Origin: Chlorobiota bacterium
GTDB taxonomy: Bacteria > Bacteroidota > Ignavibacteria > Kapaibacteriales > NICIL-2
NCBI GenBank assembly: GCA_026415505.1
Contig: JAOAGY010000009.1
Coordinates: 1 to 64,000 of the forward strand
Direction of reading: 5' to 3'
DNA length: 64,000 bases
Below are positions 38,901 through 47,443 of this stretch, piece after piece. A model generated the notes under the pieces. The model did no database searches, was not told where the DNA came from, and saw only the letters and a list, made by a program, of their open reading frames with translations. Positions within the stretch are counted from its first letter, which is position 1. Each line of letters starts with the position of its first letter. Position numbers and translations under genes: made by a program.

Positions 38901-41127
38901 CAGCATTGATGCGTTCGACTATCGCTGTCGGTAGAGGTAGCCCGCTCGTCGTTCCTGCATACGACGAGACGATGGTCGTATCGGCACAGAGTGCTCGCTG
39001 AACTGGTTCGACCAGTAACGGCACAAGTGTGTAAATAGCAGATTGGTAGAAATCGTACTGCTCGCTCGGATCGGCGCCACCAGTGATGAGGAGAAATTGT
39101 TTTTGCCAGCGTTGCCATGGCATGGTGTCGTTCTCGATGAGTTTGTCAGTGATTGCGTCGGCTTGCTCGGGCGTTTTCACTGGTAATCTGCCGATGCTCA
39201 TTTCGGGAATGAAATCGTCGCCTTCGATCAGTGTGTACCAGAAGTCGCTGACAGGCTTGCCGTAAGACGGAATGAAGTCGTCGTTGATCGCATCGCTGGA
39301 GACTTTTCGCGGATCCCACGATGCATCGCCGACGAGCAACACTGCTCGGGGTGCTGGTTTTCGCCACTGCTCGTAAGCATAGCGGAGAAACGATTTGAGG
39401 GCGTGCGGCGATTTTTCCCCTCTGCCGAAAGCATCGAAAACGTCGGCGATGTCCACAACACGCGCAAACACACCGTTACGAGCCGAGCGGAACGATGCCA
39501 ACCGCTCAGCGGCTGATCGGAAATTCCGATGCGTAATGACCAGATAGTCGGCTCTGTTGGTATCGGCGAACAACTCGGCGCCGGTTGCTTTTCTGAGGCG
39601 AGCATGCTCGACCGCCGCAACACCCGTTATCACGAGTGCATGGTCGCCGCTGTCGAGCGGTACGATCGTCTTGTACGCGGCACCCCGGCTTGTCGGAAGC
39701 CAGTCAATCATTGCTGCTGCTCCCAACCCAGATTCTTCTCGATACACAGTACGATCACCGCGAATACCAACTGCAACGTATGCCTGCTGTGCCGAGACAG
39801 TCGCGATCGTCGTACTACCCTCACTCTCCAATCTGGAGCGAAGCTGATCATCGAGGACGCCGCCATCAGCAATCGCGATCACAAACGGGGTTCCTACACC
39901 GAGCGCACCGATAAATGCTGCAGCCGATGACGCATTGCGATCGGTGTAGAGTTGAACGTTACCTCTAACATCAATCCACGCAATGGCAATCGGATCACGC
40001 AGGACAACGAACGCCGTATCACCGACGCCGATACTCAATCGTGCCGGCTGTGTGCGCGCTGCCAGTCGGAACAATGCCCCTTGCTCAGTGCGATCGAGAA
40101 TATTCCACCGCATGGCGACGGTATCGCACATTATCACGCGCGACGATCGGAAATTTTCAAGGTTCAAGCGTTCAGCCTGAGCAGAATGGCACGAGCCGAC
40201 GATCTGGTCACGATATGCGACAGCTCGTTCAATGCCAGCAGTGGTAATGTAGTCCACTGCTTGGGCGGCAGTCGTTGCAACCGTATTACGAAATATCAGC
40301 GAGTCCACCGAACACCCATCGCGATCGGGTCGCAGCCAAAAACTCATCGTGCTGTCGCGCACGCCATCGTACGTCGCACTATCGCGAACTGCGCCGCCAT
40401 AGAGCAATTGCAACCGATTGTCTGGAGTAGTGTAGGCGTCGTCGCTGATGGATGAATACCGCAGTGTTACGCGGATGCTGTCATCGTGATCGGGTTCTGG
40501 CGCAGTAAAAAGCACAGTACGGAATGGACGCAGCGAGTATGTGACCGCCCACGCCCAACCTTCACCGGGTACAGTTTCGGTTACGAACGTCGTATTCGTT
40601 TGACTATACCGACCATTGTCGAGCCAGCCTTGGACGTATTCGTGTTCTTCTTCGATGTGTCGAGCGACAAACAGACGCGTCCGAACGGTGGTGGGAAGAT
40701 TAGTGGTGGTGTCTCTCCACATGCGAAGTGGATTCCGAGTCGTATCGAACCATACTTCGAATGCGGCGACCGATGAATAGGCATCGAAATACGTCGTATC
40801 GCCCGAAGGACGTGAGCCTACGAAGTACAGCGTATCGCCGTCATCGAGAATGCCGTTGTTATCGGCGAGCGCCAGCGGAATGCTTTGCGATCGCCGCACA
40901 AGGTGAAGTCCACGGCTCGGCATTCCCCGCAATTCGGGTTCAACCGACAACAATTCGGCAATCGGAAGCATCGCGACACCATCGCGGCTTGTCTCGATGT
41001 ATGCAATCGGCAGGGCAGGAAATTGTTGCACACGTGAATTGTTCTCCTTTCGATGCTGTGGCATCGAAACGCCGAGCTGCATGAGCGTGACAAGAAGAAC
41101 AGGCAAGACCGCGCTGAGACGTAACAT
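35908..41127 (-). CDS. porU: PorU-like C25 peptidase, long form (T9SS)
   Basis: This 1739-residue exported protein has a signal segment, a long N-terminal region with beta-strand repeats, and a gingipain-like C25 peptidase domain at about residues 525-880. The catalytic histidine is His752 in YIGHGAP and the nucleophile is Cys782 in ASFSCQIGAFAEP. A long series of beta-sandwich domains with CARDB-like character follows, and the end is a T9SS-type C-terminal domain (SVAPNPSVSG... with YYWRVWLES). In Bacteroidota PorU is the T9SS sortase that removes C-terminal signals and attaches LPS; this form is longer than classic PorU. Whether it is the sortase or a secreted C25 peptidase cannot be settled from sequence. 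Confidence 0.8.
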   Translation of the reverse strand: MLRLSAVLPVLLVTLMQLGVSMPQHRKENNSRVQQFPALPIAYIETSRDGVAMLPIAELLSVEPELRGMPSRGLHLVRRSQSIPLALADNNGILDDGDTLYFVGSRPSGDTTYFDAYSSVAAFEVWFDTTRNPLRMWRDTTTNLPTTVRTRLFVARHIEEEHEYVQGWLDNGRYSQTNTTFVTETVPGEGWAWAVTYSLRPFRTVLFTAPEPDHDDSIRVTLRYSSISDDAYTTPDNRLQLLYGGAVRDSATYDGVRDSTMSFWLRPDRDGCSVDSLIFRNTVATTAAQAVDYITTAGIERAVAYRDQIVGSCHSAQAERLNLENFRSSRVIMCDTVAMRWNILDRTEQGALFRLAARTQPARLSIGVGDTAFVVLRDPIAIAWIDVRGNVQLYTDRNASSAAAFIGALGVGTPFVIAIADGGVLDDQLRSRLESEGSTTIATVSAQQAYVAVGIRGDRTVYREESGLGAAAMIDWLPTSRGAAYKTIVPLDSGDHALVITGVAAVEHARLRKATGAELFADTNRADYLVITHRNFRSAAERLASFRSARNGVFARVVDIADVFDAFGRGEKSPHALKSFLRYAYEQWRKPAPRAVLLVGDASWDPRKVSSDAINDDFIPSYGKPVSDFWYTLIEGDDFIPEMSIGRLPVKTPEQADAITDKLIENDTMPWQRWQKQFLLITGGADPSEQYDFYQSAIYTLVPLLVEPVQRALCADTTIVSSYAGTTSGLPLPTAIVERINAGTGWVNYIGHGAPRSLEVGGWEPERLNNKGRYPILASFSCQIGAFAEPTTQALGEDFLSAPSAGMAAVIATTGFGIRSYDDIVNAGLLATIARTPVRTVGDVLNRAKQFLFDGTQTAINTIMQTTLLGDPLMRVPIDSVPHPVLDQSSLHVSSIPPAQLLTSDADSVRIEATVFNAGLYADSAFDVRIVRTYRDRSDTASTTIEALCHSERIGIVFPIRDMPGEHRLRFEIDPEGKLGQSYPPFEIPLYVYADRLYPVQPQAGWNVSPHDTIVRFLNPTSARVPFRYQALLLSSNGDTLQSSDREPVVELATHCQWRLVSTLSPGKRYTILLRGYNTQRQVWTPWLLLPVFVTDTAETDRIEHAEGIGGDWSSATAIGFEQRSTGELFLGTHIPVELMSAGGYQYLHGDTVSVAVQPGYRLRVNGTNVATERSDEVGVHLAVIPAADSVPRTVRWYTTWTTSAVGRSWGGAASLISFLRDSVRDDEYILLTSCGNAWALQFAQYADQFSRVLADFGAQRASQLSGSRSYIFIGMRSQSRPYVFEKINLDTLGGGGDTIAASVALPIFPLRAELDLPVAGPAERWENATVVSQCSDKRIHIAAYGSDAPDGQQTLIVERDADSISLVEIPAERFRYLRLYVTFERDSGDFSPCSISKALVRYVPLPEFVVRFDSLDSAPLRGDTLIASMRLVNLVTRCGIRRGVARFELKGSDGAPIPLATLPDSIAVFSPDTTVAMQIPTLSLPELCTLGVELKSPMDLYDFNDNAVLSFAVRTDDVPPDIIGYASGSQLGDTTLVPLRTTLECALLDSSRIAITDSTALVLRLNGVRLPAGAMRYVFYPTPQATMLDRWRSRLLVRAAVEADVELERGTNVLIVTARDASGNTTTQQYVLLVPNYLSLDSSSVAPNPSVSGSEATFRIVYRGFDQTAAAMLELYDVLGRRVHSQPLQLRFGTNEIVLPLVDQSSGGALQSGAYYWRVWLESLGADEAIGGMLVVVR

Positions 41128-41201
41128 CGTGAATGCGTACCAGTGACAACAGGCAATAATACACCACGGGCGGCACCAGTTTCGATCCAGTCAGAAATGA
41201 C

Positions 41202-41234
41202 GGCAGCGCTGGACACAGAAAGCCCAGCGCTGCC
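41202..41234 (-). terminator. Hairpin after the coiled-coil membrane protein gene
   Basis: A perfect 11-bp stem (GGCAGCGCTGG with CCAGCGCTGCC, 41202-41212 and 41224-41234) with an 11-nt loop lies 29 nt downstream of the stop of the minus-strand membrane protein gene. Only a weak T-rich run follows on the minus strand, so termination is likely but not certain. Confidence 0.5.
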
Positions 41235-41263
41235 CAACCAACTACAACCCGATGCGACGAATC

Positions 41264-42592
41264 TTATTGATCGAGTTGTTCTTTGAAACCGATCTTGAGG
41301 TTTTCGACGATCGCTTTGCTGATCTTCTCGCGCATTGCTTCATCGTTGGAGAGATGCTCGCTGAGCGCCTCCTCGACACGGCGTTTGATCATCTCGGACG
41401 ACTCACCGATGAGCTTGTCGACGAACAAGCGAATGTCTCGCTGTTGCTCTTGGAGAATGTCGAGCTGGCTCCTGCTGGCATCTTCCATTTTCTTGAGCAT
41501 CTTGTCCATGCGCTCTTCTTCTTCGGTGTAGAGCAGCGTGAACGCTAACAGCGAGAGCATCGAGAACTCCAGAAATATCGCGCCGAGAATCAACGACGGG
41601 CGAGTAGGCGGTATGAACTTCAGCCCACGGATACCGACCGCTACAATGAGCAATGCCGCACCACCGTATGCCAAACCTGTGACGTTGTTCGAGTATTGTT
41701 CTGTGAAGTGGTGTGCCATGTATAGGCGGAGTGCGGCTGTAATCCGCAGGCGATTTCGTTGCCAATCGAGTGCTGCCTTCAAATCCTCGATACTGCGCTC
41801 GACGAATTCGCTGAAGTGTTCACGAATGCGGATGTACAGCACCGTATTTCGAAACACCACCGGATCGGTATTCCGATCGAACGCTTCGTCGAATGAAACA
41901 ATGTGCCGTTGCGAGCCGCCGACCTCTTCTTCCGGGATCGTTCGATTCCACACGATGCGAAATGCTTCGACGACTTTCCGGCGATCGGTTTCAGCGAGCG
42001 CTGCAAGCCGATCATCGGGCATGACCAGCAATTCGACGATCTCTTCCGAAAAGCCCGTTTGCAAACGAACCTTTGCTTTGTTGTTGTGAATCTCGCGAAC
42101 AACTTTCAGCGACATGATCCCCAGACTGGGCGGGAGCACAAGGGTCACCAGCAGGGCTACAACGAAACCGATATCAATCGAGAAAATTATGAATCCGACG
42201 TCCGGATCGAGATAGATCGGATCGTCGCCGAGCTTGGGAGCTTTGACGACCCACTCGTTTGGTGCTTTCGTGTAGCCGTGTACTTTCTCATCACGCGCCT
42301 TGCCAGTAAAATCGAAGATGTACTCCGGTTTGATGTACTCACGCCGCACATCTTCGCCGATGTGCTTTTCGCCTTCTGCAGTGGGTACCGCTTTGACGCC
42401 GTTGAAGTCTGCCAGTTGCTCGCGTTCTGGCTTGAATTGGAACACCACGAAACTTTCGACGATGCGGACGAGCAAGAGCTTGTGGAAAATCACTGCTGTC
42501 GCCAAGAAGACCGCGAAAAAGACCACGTAATGCACCACCCCAGCTTTGTAGAGCGTATGCTCCGGCGCGTTCGGATTGGTACGTGCGTTCAT
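41264..42592 (-). CDS. Unknown four-helix membrane protein with coiled coil
   Basis: I do not recognise this 442-residue protein. It has one transmembrane helix near residues 20-45, a soluble loop with ordered acidic segments, a second helix near 130-155 (FIIFSIDIGFVVALLVTLVL), a large soluble domain (about 165-300), two more helices near 305-330 and 338-358, and then an acidic-basic coiled coil to the C-terminus (EEEERMDKMLKKMEDASRSQ onward). No enzyme motif is visible. A full Bacteroidota-type promoter (42672-42707) lies upstream. It is divergent from the lysine 6-transaminase gene. Confidence 0.72.
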   Translation of the reverse strand: MNARTNPNAPEHTLYKAGVVHYVVFFAVFLATAVIFHKLLLVRIVESFVVFQFKPEREQLADFNGVKAVPTAEGEKHIGEDVRREYIKPEYIFDFTGKARDEKVHGYTKAPNEWVVKAPKLGDDPIYLDPDVGFIIFSIDIGFVVALLVTLVLPPSLGIMSLKVVREIHNNKAKVRLQTGFSEEIVELLVMPDDRLAALAETDRRKVVEAFRIVWNRTIPEEEVGGSQRHIVSFDEAFDRNTDPVVFRNTVLYIRIREHFSEFVERSIEDLKAALDWQRNRLRITAALRLYMAHHFTEQYSNNVTGLAYGGAALLIVAVGIRGLKFIPPTRPSLILGAIFLEFSMLSLLAFTLLYTEEEERMDKMLKKMEDASRSQLDILQEQQRDIRLFVDKLIGESSEMIKRRVEEALSEHLSNDEAMREKISKAIVENLKIGFKEQLDQ

Positions 42593-42671
42593 GGAGAGAA
42601 CCTTCCTTCGACGATTGAACAAACAACGTTGACGAAAATGCTACTTCAGTGAAGGCAGCATCGTTGCACAG

Positions 42672-42707
42672 CAAAAATAGCAACCATTTATTTCACAGGC
42701 AAAAAAA
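42672..42707 (-). promoter_or_regulatory. Bacteroidota-type promoter for the membrane protein gene
   Basis: The minus strand reads TTTTTTTG (42700-42707), 20 nt, TATTTTTG (42672-42679). Both boxes and spacing match the Bacteroidota consensus. The start codon is about 80 nt downstream. Confidence 0.7.
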
Positions 42708-42739
42708 TCTGCGACCGACAAGTGCCGCTTCCCGCGCTG

Positions 42740-42747
42740 TATATTTG
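42740..42747 (+). promoter_or_regulatory. Possible -7 element toward lysine 6-transaminase
   Basis: TATATTTG matches TAnnTTTG on the plus strand, but no -33 TTG is present and the ATG of the transaminase is about 240 nt away. It may be the promoter of a long leader. Confidence 0.35.
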
Positions 42748-42988
42748 CTACCGTATGAGAACGTGCACTTTAGTTGGTTCGACAGTTCGAATTGGACACG
42801 GTACAATCCGTGGCAGTTCGTTCGTCAGCGCGCATTCGGTACGGAACGCGCTGCTGGCGGCTGTCATTCTTTCCAGCCTCCCTCACGCCGGCACACCCTC
42901 CTCGGTAGCGTAACGCCTCAGCGGCGTAATAACTCGCACTTTTTTGTTTGTTTCGCTGTTCGTAGTTGATTTTTCTGCACTGTGCGCT

Positions 42989-44323
42989 ATGAAGTTGCCG
43001 TTGGTGGACACTTCTCAGGTTTTTCCGATTCTTCGGTCGCACTTGCTGGTAGATGGATTCGATCTTGTGCTCGATCTCGAACACAGCAAGTGTGGCTATT
43101 TTGTTGATGCACGCAGCGGCAGACGTTATGTGGATATGTTTTCATGTTTCGCCTCGCTGCCGCTATCGCTCAATCATCCCGATATCCGGACACCGGAATT
43201 CATAGAGCAACTCGGCACGATTGCGCTCCATAAAATCACCAATTCGGATCTCTACACCCACGTCTATGCGACGTTCGTCGAGACGCTGTTTCGTATCGCC
43301 GTACCGTCGCCACCGTTCAAATACGCATTTTTCGTCGAAGGCGGTGCACTGGCTAACGAAAACGCTCTGAAGATCGCGTTCGACTGGAAGGTGCGGAAGA
43401 ATTTCCGCAAAGGCTACACACGCGAAGTTGGACATAGAGTTCTTCACTTCCGGCAAGCATTTCACGGCCGGAGTGGTTATACACTATCGCTGACGAACAC
43501 CGACCCGACAAAAACTGCATATTTCCCGAAGTTCGATTGGCCGCGCATCATCAATCCGAAGCTTCATTTTCCGCTGACGGAAGAATCGCTCGCCCAAACG
43601 ATCGCCGACGAGAAACTTGCCATCAAGCAAATCGAAACTGCTCTCCGTGAGCATGGCGACGACATCGCTGCGCTCATCATCGAACCGATCCAAGGCGAAG
43701 GAGGCGATAATCATTTTCGTCCCGAATTTCTGCAGCAGCTTCGACGGATCTGCGACGAGCACGACATCCTCTTGATCTTCGACGAAGTGCAAACCGGGGT
43801 CGGTATCACTGGTACGTGGTGGGCATACGAGCAGATGGGCGTTGTGCCCGACATTATGACGTTTGGCAAGAAAATGCAAGTGTGCGGGTTGGTCTGCACC
43901 GAACGGATAGATGATATTCCTGACAATGTCTTCCACGTATCCAGTCGCATCAACTCGACCTGGGGCGGCAACATCGTGGATATGGCGCGAGCGACAGCAT
44001 TCTTGGAGATTATCGCTCGGCGCGGTTACCTCGACAATGCTCGGCAGATCGGCGAATACCTGCAAAGTCAGCTCATACAACTGGGAGAGACATATCCACA
44101 GCTCATCAGCAATCCACGAGGACGCGGATTGTTTTGTGCGTTCGATCTTCCCTCACCTCAAGTGCGAAAAGATTTTCTCCAGCGCTGTTTTGCCGAGGGT
44201 TTACTCGTACTCGGCAGCGGTGAGCGGAGCGTTCGTTTCCGTCCCACACTCGACATTACACGCCAACGAATAGACGAAGCGATCGCTATCATGGACAAAG
44301 TGCTGCGCCTCATGGGTACGTAG
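42989..44323 (+). CDS. lat: L-lysine 6-transaminase
   Basis: This 444-residue class III PLP aminotransferase moves the epsilon-amino group of L-lysine to 2-oxoglutarate, giving the 2-aminoadipate semialdehyde that cyclises to piperideine carboxylate. Family-specific stretches are strong: FFVEGGALANENALKIAFDWK, QAFHGRSGYTLSLTNTDP, YFPKFDWPRI and IIEPIQGEGGDNHFR. The PLP lysine lies in TFGKKMQVCG (Lys294 or 295). The ATG at 42989 fits the family's usual N-terminus; a longer frame begins at 42944. A strong intrinsic terminator follows (44353-44390). Confidence 0.92.
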   Translation: MKLPLVDTSQVFPILRSHLLVDGFDLVLDLEHSKCGYFVDARSGRRYVDMFSCFASLPLSLNHPDIRTPEFIEQLGTIALHKITNSDLYTHVYATFVETLFRIAVPSPPFKYAFFVEGGALANENALKIAFDWKVRKNFRKGYTREVGHRVLHFRQAFHGRSGYTLSLTNTDPTKTAYFPKFDWPRIINPKLHFPLTEESLAQTIADEKLAIKQIETALREHGDDIAALIIEPIQGEGGDNHFRPEFLQQLRRICDEHDILLIFDEVQTGVGITGTWWAYEQMGVVPDIMTFGKKMQVCGLVCTERIDDIPDNVFHVSSRINSTWGGNIVDMARATAFLEIIARRGYLDNARQIGEYLQSQLIQLGETYPQLISNPRGRGLFCAFDLPSPQVRKDFLQRCFAEGLLVLGSGERSVRFRPTLDITRQRIDEAIAIMDKVLRLMGT

Positions 44324-44352
44324 CACGTTTCGTGGTTCCTCCTCCATCCCCT

Positions 44353-44390
44353 GTGCCCTTTTGCCTCCGTGCAGAAGGGCACGCTTTTTA
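44353..44390 (+). terminator. Intrinsic terminator after lat
   Basis: GTGCCCTT (44353-44360) and AAGGGCAC (44375-44382) form a perfect 8-bp stem, and five T residues follow at 44385-44389. This is a standard rho-independent terminator 30 nt after the lat stop, so the next plus-strand gene needs its own promoter. Confidence 0.85.
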
Positions 44391-44441
44391 TTGAACGCAC
44401 TGGAAAGTAATTTCGAGTTGACTTACGTTTCGAGGCATGTC

Positions 44442-47393
44442 ATGCGCTGTTTTGTTGTTTTTGTCTTTGTCACGGTGGTGGTCGGTGCGCAACCATTGCA
44501 AAATGCCTTCGACTGGACACTCGATCCATGGCGTCCACTCGACAATACGTTTCTTCCTGGTTTGCCGAATCGTAGCACCGCGGTAAGCGGCAGAATCAGC
44601 ATCCGCGATGGCAAGCTCGTCTATCCCGATGGATCACGAGCGCGACTGTATGGTGTCACTATTGCGGGTCCAGCAGTTTTCCCAGACAGTGCGCAAGCAA
44701 TCGCCGTCGCCCAACGCCTCCGTAGTCTCGGGGTCAACCTTGTTCGCTTGACGTACTTCGATTACACATACTACAACGATGCTTCGATTCTGGTGCGTTC
44801 CAATACCATTAGTCGCGGATTCGACAGCAGCATGCTGCGACGGTTCGATTGGTTCATCGCGCAACTCCGCCAGAATGGCATCTATGTATCGCTCGTGCTG
44901 CGATCTGTTCGTCAGGCACGGCGCGACGATGGGGTTACTGGATGGGATTCGGTACGCTACGCGGGACGTATTTACTCGTACTTCCTGCCAGGATATCAAA
45001 TGCTTGTACGGGACTTTGTGTACGATCTCCTTACACGCCGGAATCAGTTCACCGGCATCCCGTACAAAGACGATCCGACAATTGCTATCGTCGAGCTCGA
45101 CCAAGACAATTCGCTGCTGACCCAATGGTACATCAACACAGTGTTCCCGATTCCACAAGGCGGACAACTCTCCTATCACCATTCGAGACTACTCGATACG
45201 ATGTTCGTGCGCTTTCTGTTGACGAAATATCGAAGTGCCCAAGCGGTGCAGTCGGCATGGCAATTCTCTCCGCGATCGACGGCGAATGTCATCGGCAATC
45301 CAAGTTTCGAAGATCCGTTCGACAATTCATGGACGCTCACTCTCAACAACAATGCGCTCGCAATTACCGAACGCGATCCTCTCGATAAAAAAGACGGCGG
45401 CTATTCCATGCGGATTCGCATTTCACAGCCCGGTACGCGAGCATCGAGCATTCGATTCATCAATCAGGCTCCACAGTTGCAGCGTTACGCCCTCTACCGA
45501 ATCCAGTTCTGGGCAAGGACCGACGCAACACGCCGTCTGGCGACATTCTCGATTGCGAATTTCTCGTTTCGCGATACACTGACTCCTTCGTGGAAGGAGT
45601 ACACTTATACATTCCGCAACAACGTCGAAGGAGCCGCTGCGTTCGTTGCCGATGTCGGTGGAACAAGCGGCGACGTCTGGCTCGACAACGTTCGCGTCAC
45701 GGCTCTATCGGAACCTGCCTTGCAAAGCGGGGAATCGTTCTCGTCTTACACCGTCGCTCGCAGCCGGTACGATCAACATGCAGTGTATTCGCTGGCACGG
45801 TGGCGTGACAATTTGGAGTTTTACCAGACTCTGACTGAATCGTGGTTCGAGTGGATGCGACGGCTTATCAAGGACACGATTCGCTGCCAAGCATTGATCG
45901 CACCAGGCAACCAGCACGTATTGCTCAACGAAATCTACGCGTCTCGCCTGCTCGATCTGCCGTCCGTCGGTACGGGCTGGGATAGCCCCTATCGTCGCAT
46001 AACCGGTGCAACCAGCGACTCGGCATGGTATATCCTCAACGATCCTCAACTCGGCAATCGCAATGGCGGCATCATCTACGTCCCAGCACGTGCCCGATTG
46101 GTGGGTAAGCCGCTCATGCTCGATGCATTCAGCATGCCGTATCCTCATGCATCGCTCAGCGAAATGACCGTGCTACTGCCCGTCTATCTCGCCTATCAAG
46201 ATGCCGACATTTACACGTTGGCGTATTACGCGTACAATCGGTCGAGTCTGACGACTCCGTGGGTTCGCGATCGCTATGGACCCAATGCTGCAGGAACAAT
46301 TACGCATTACGAATATGCCGGCAACCCCACGGTCACATCGTCACTGTCGCTATCGTCGCATGTATTCAGAAACGGTCTGATCGCACCAGCACGCGAAACG
46401 CTTTTGCTGGAGCATACACGTGAAGTGTTGGATTATCCTCCGTACAACCAATTCGGAGCATTTTTCATCGCCAGCGGTGCCGACGCACGAATTCCCCTCT
46501 TCCGTCGTGTTGCAATTGATTCGTTTACGGCATCGCTGCAGAGCTATCAGCCACACCGAGAGATACCTGCACTTGCAGATCAAGGCAGCGTCAATACCGC
46601 CGATTTGCGCAGCGACACCGATGAGCTACTTTGGAATGCCAATGATACAGTGCTCCTTGTTCGAACGCCGTATTACCGAGCTGCATCAGGCATTTTACGC
46701 GGCAAAATTCTCGACATCAGCGGTCGCAACACACACACCGTCGAGCGGCTCGATAATGGTTGGATGGGTACCGTCGAATTTCTCTCACGAGACACCCTTT
46801 CGCTCGATTCATCGAGTGCGGTTCTTCTATCGCTCATCACTCGCAGTTGTACCAGCGGTGCAGTATGGAGCGGGGATTCTTCGATCTACCGTAACTGGGG
46901 GACAGCTCCGATGCAAATGGAAGCGATGACACTGACGGTCACATGGCGGCACAGCGCCGATTCGTTGATCATCATTCCGCTCGATTCCGCCGGTACTCCT
47001 CTCTCTTCTCGTGCACGAGGTGTTGGTAAAGCATCCAGTGGACGCTTTCGGTTTACTCTCGACCAACGGGCTGATCGCACGGCATGGTATGCACTACGTT
47101 TTCTCCACAACGAAGCAAGCCAGGTTACAGCATCGTCCAATCGGGAACGCATACGTGTTTACACAGCGACCGATCGCTTAGTCATCGAAGCAGATGATTT
47201 TGCGGAAGGCACTCCGATCGTAGCGTCATTGCACTCGCTCGACGGACGATCCATCCAGACCTGGACGAGCCGTGTACGTAGTGACAACGATGTCTGCGTA
47301 TTGCAGTTGCCGTCGTTGCCGGCGGGCGTTTATATCGCTCGTGCGACAATCGGTTCTCGAACCGTTGCAGAAAAATTGATGCTCACTCCCTGA
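44442..47393 (+). CDS. Secreted GH-A-like protein, catalytic Glu replaced, T9SS end
   Basis: The 983-residue protein has a signal peptide (MRCFVVFVFVTVVVGAQ) and a TIM-barrel domain of glycosidase clan A: YPDGSRARLYGVTIAG near residue 61, RLRSLGVNLVRLTYFD near 92. A carbohydrate-binding-like sandwich (IGNPSFEDP... about 284-420) interrupts the barrel, as in some related families. The acid/base motif usually written NEN reads Q-D-N, with Asp222, and the nucleophile strand usually ending TE reads LMLDAF, with Asp561. The C-terminus has a short T9SS-like sorting segment ending AEKLMLTP. By eye it looks like an inactive or altered glycosidase. Confidence 0.7.
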   Translation: MRCFVVFVFVTVVVGAQPLQNAFDWTLDPWRPLDNTFLPGLPNRSTAVSGRISIRDGKLVYPDGSRARLYGVTIAGPAVFPDSAQAIAVAQRLRSLGVNLVRLTYFDYTYYNDASILVRSNTISRGFDSSMLRRFDWFIAQLRQNGIYVSLVLRSVRQARRDDGVTGWDSVRYAGRIYSYFLPGYQMLVRDFVYDLLTRRNQFTGIPYKDDPTIAIVELDQDNSLLTQWYINTVFPIPQGGQLSYHHSRLLDTMFVRFLLTKYRSAQAVQSAWQFSPRSTANVIGNPSFEDPFDNSWTLTLNNNALAITERDPLDKKDGGYSMRIRISQPGTRASSIRFINQAPQLQRYALYRIQFWARTDATRRLATFSIANFSFRDTLTPSWKEYTYTFRNNVEGAAAFVADVGGTSGDVWLDNVRVTALSEPALQSGESFSSYTVARSRYDQHAVYSLARWRDNLEFYQTLTESWFEWMRRLIKDTIRCQALIAPGNQHVLLNEIYASRLLDLPSVGTGWDSPYRRITGATSDSAWYILNDPQLGNRNGGIIYVPARARLVGKPLMLDAFSMPYPHASLSEMTVLLPVYLAYQDADIYTLAYYAYNRSSLTTPWVRDRYGPNAAGTITHYEYAGNPTVTSSLSLSSHVFRNGLIAPARETLLLEHTREVLDYPPYNQFGAFFIASGADARIPLFRRVAIDSFTASLQSYQPHREIPALADQGSVNTADLRSDTDELLWNANDTVLLVRTPYYRAASGILRGKILDISGRNTHTVERLDNGWMGTVEFLSRDTLSLDSSSAVLLSLITRSCTSGAVWSGDSSIYRNWGTAPMQMEAMTLTVTWRHSADSLIIIPLDSAGTPLSSRARGVGKASSGRFRFTLDQRADRTAWYALRFLHNEASQVTASSNRERIRVYTATDRLVIEADDFAEGTPIVASLHSLDGRSIQTWTSRVRSDNDVCVLQLPSLPAGVYIARATIGSRTVAEKLMLTP

Positions 47394-47409
47394 AGCAGGA
47401 GTGAGCATC
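47378..47409 (-). terminator. Convergent terminator hairpin overlapping a stop codon
   Basis: A perfect 12-bp inverted repeat (GATGCTCACTCC, 47378-47389, with its complement at 47398-47409, 8-nt loop) spans the stop codon of the plus-strand gene. On the minus strand it is followed by five T residues, so it should terminate the ostA-IgGFc-barrel operon; on the plus strand there is no clear T-run. It lies 34 nt after the minus-strand gene's stop. Confidence 0.7.
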
Positions 47410-47443
47410 GTGAAATCTTCTGCTCTGGCGTTAGAGGTAAGAA

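Larger units (their letters stand above)
42593..42988. other. Divergent intergenic region, no gene
   Basis: These 396 nt separate two divergent genes and hold the promoter elements listed separately: 42672-42707 for the membrane protein gene and a possible one at 42740-42747 toward the transaminase. A short plus-strand open frame at 42722-42913 has no family features and is not called. Beyond the promoters I see no RNA gene or repeat; the transaminase leader would be about 235 nt long. Confidence 0.6.

Noticed and set aside
42722-42913. Short plus-strand open frame in the divergent region
   Set aside because: No family match, no good ribosome-binding site, and it lies where a long leader is expected.
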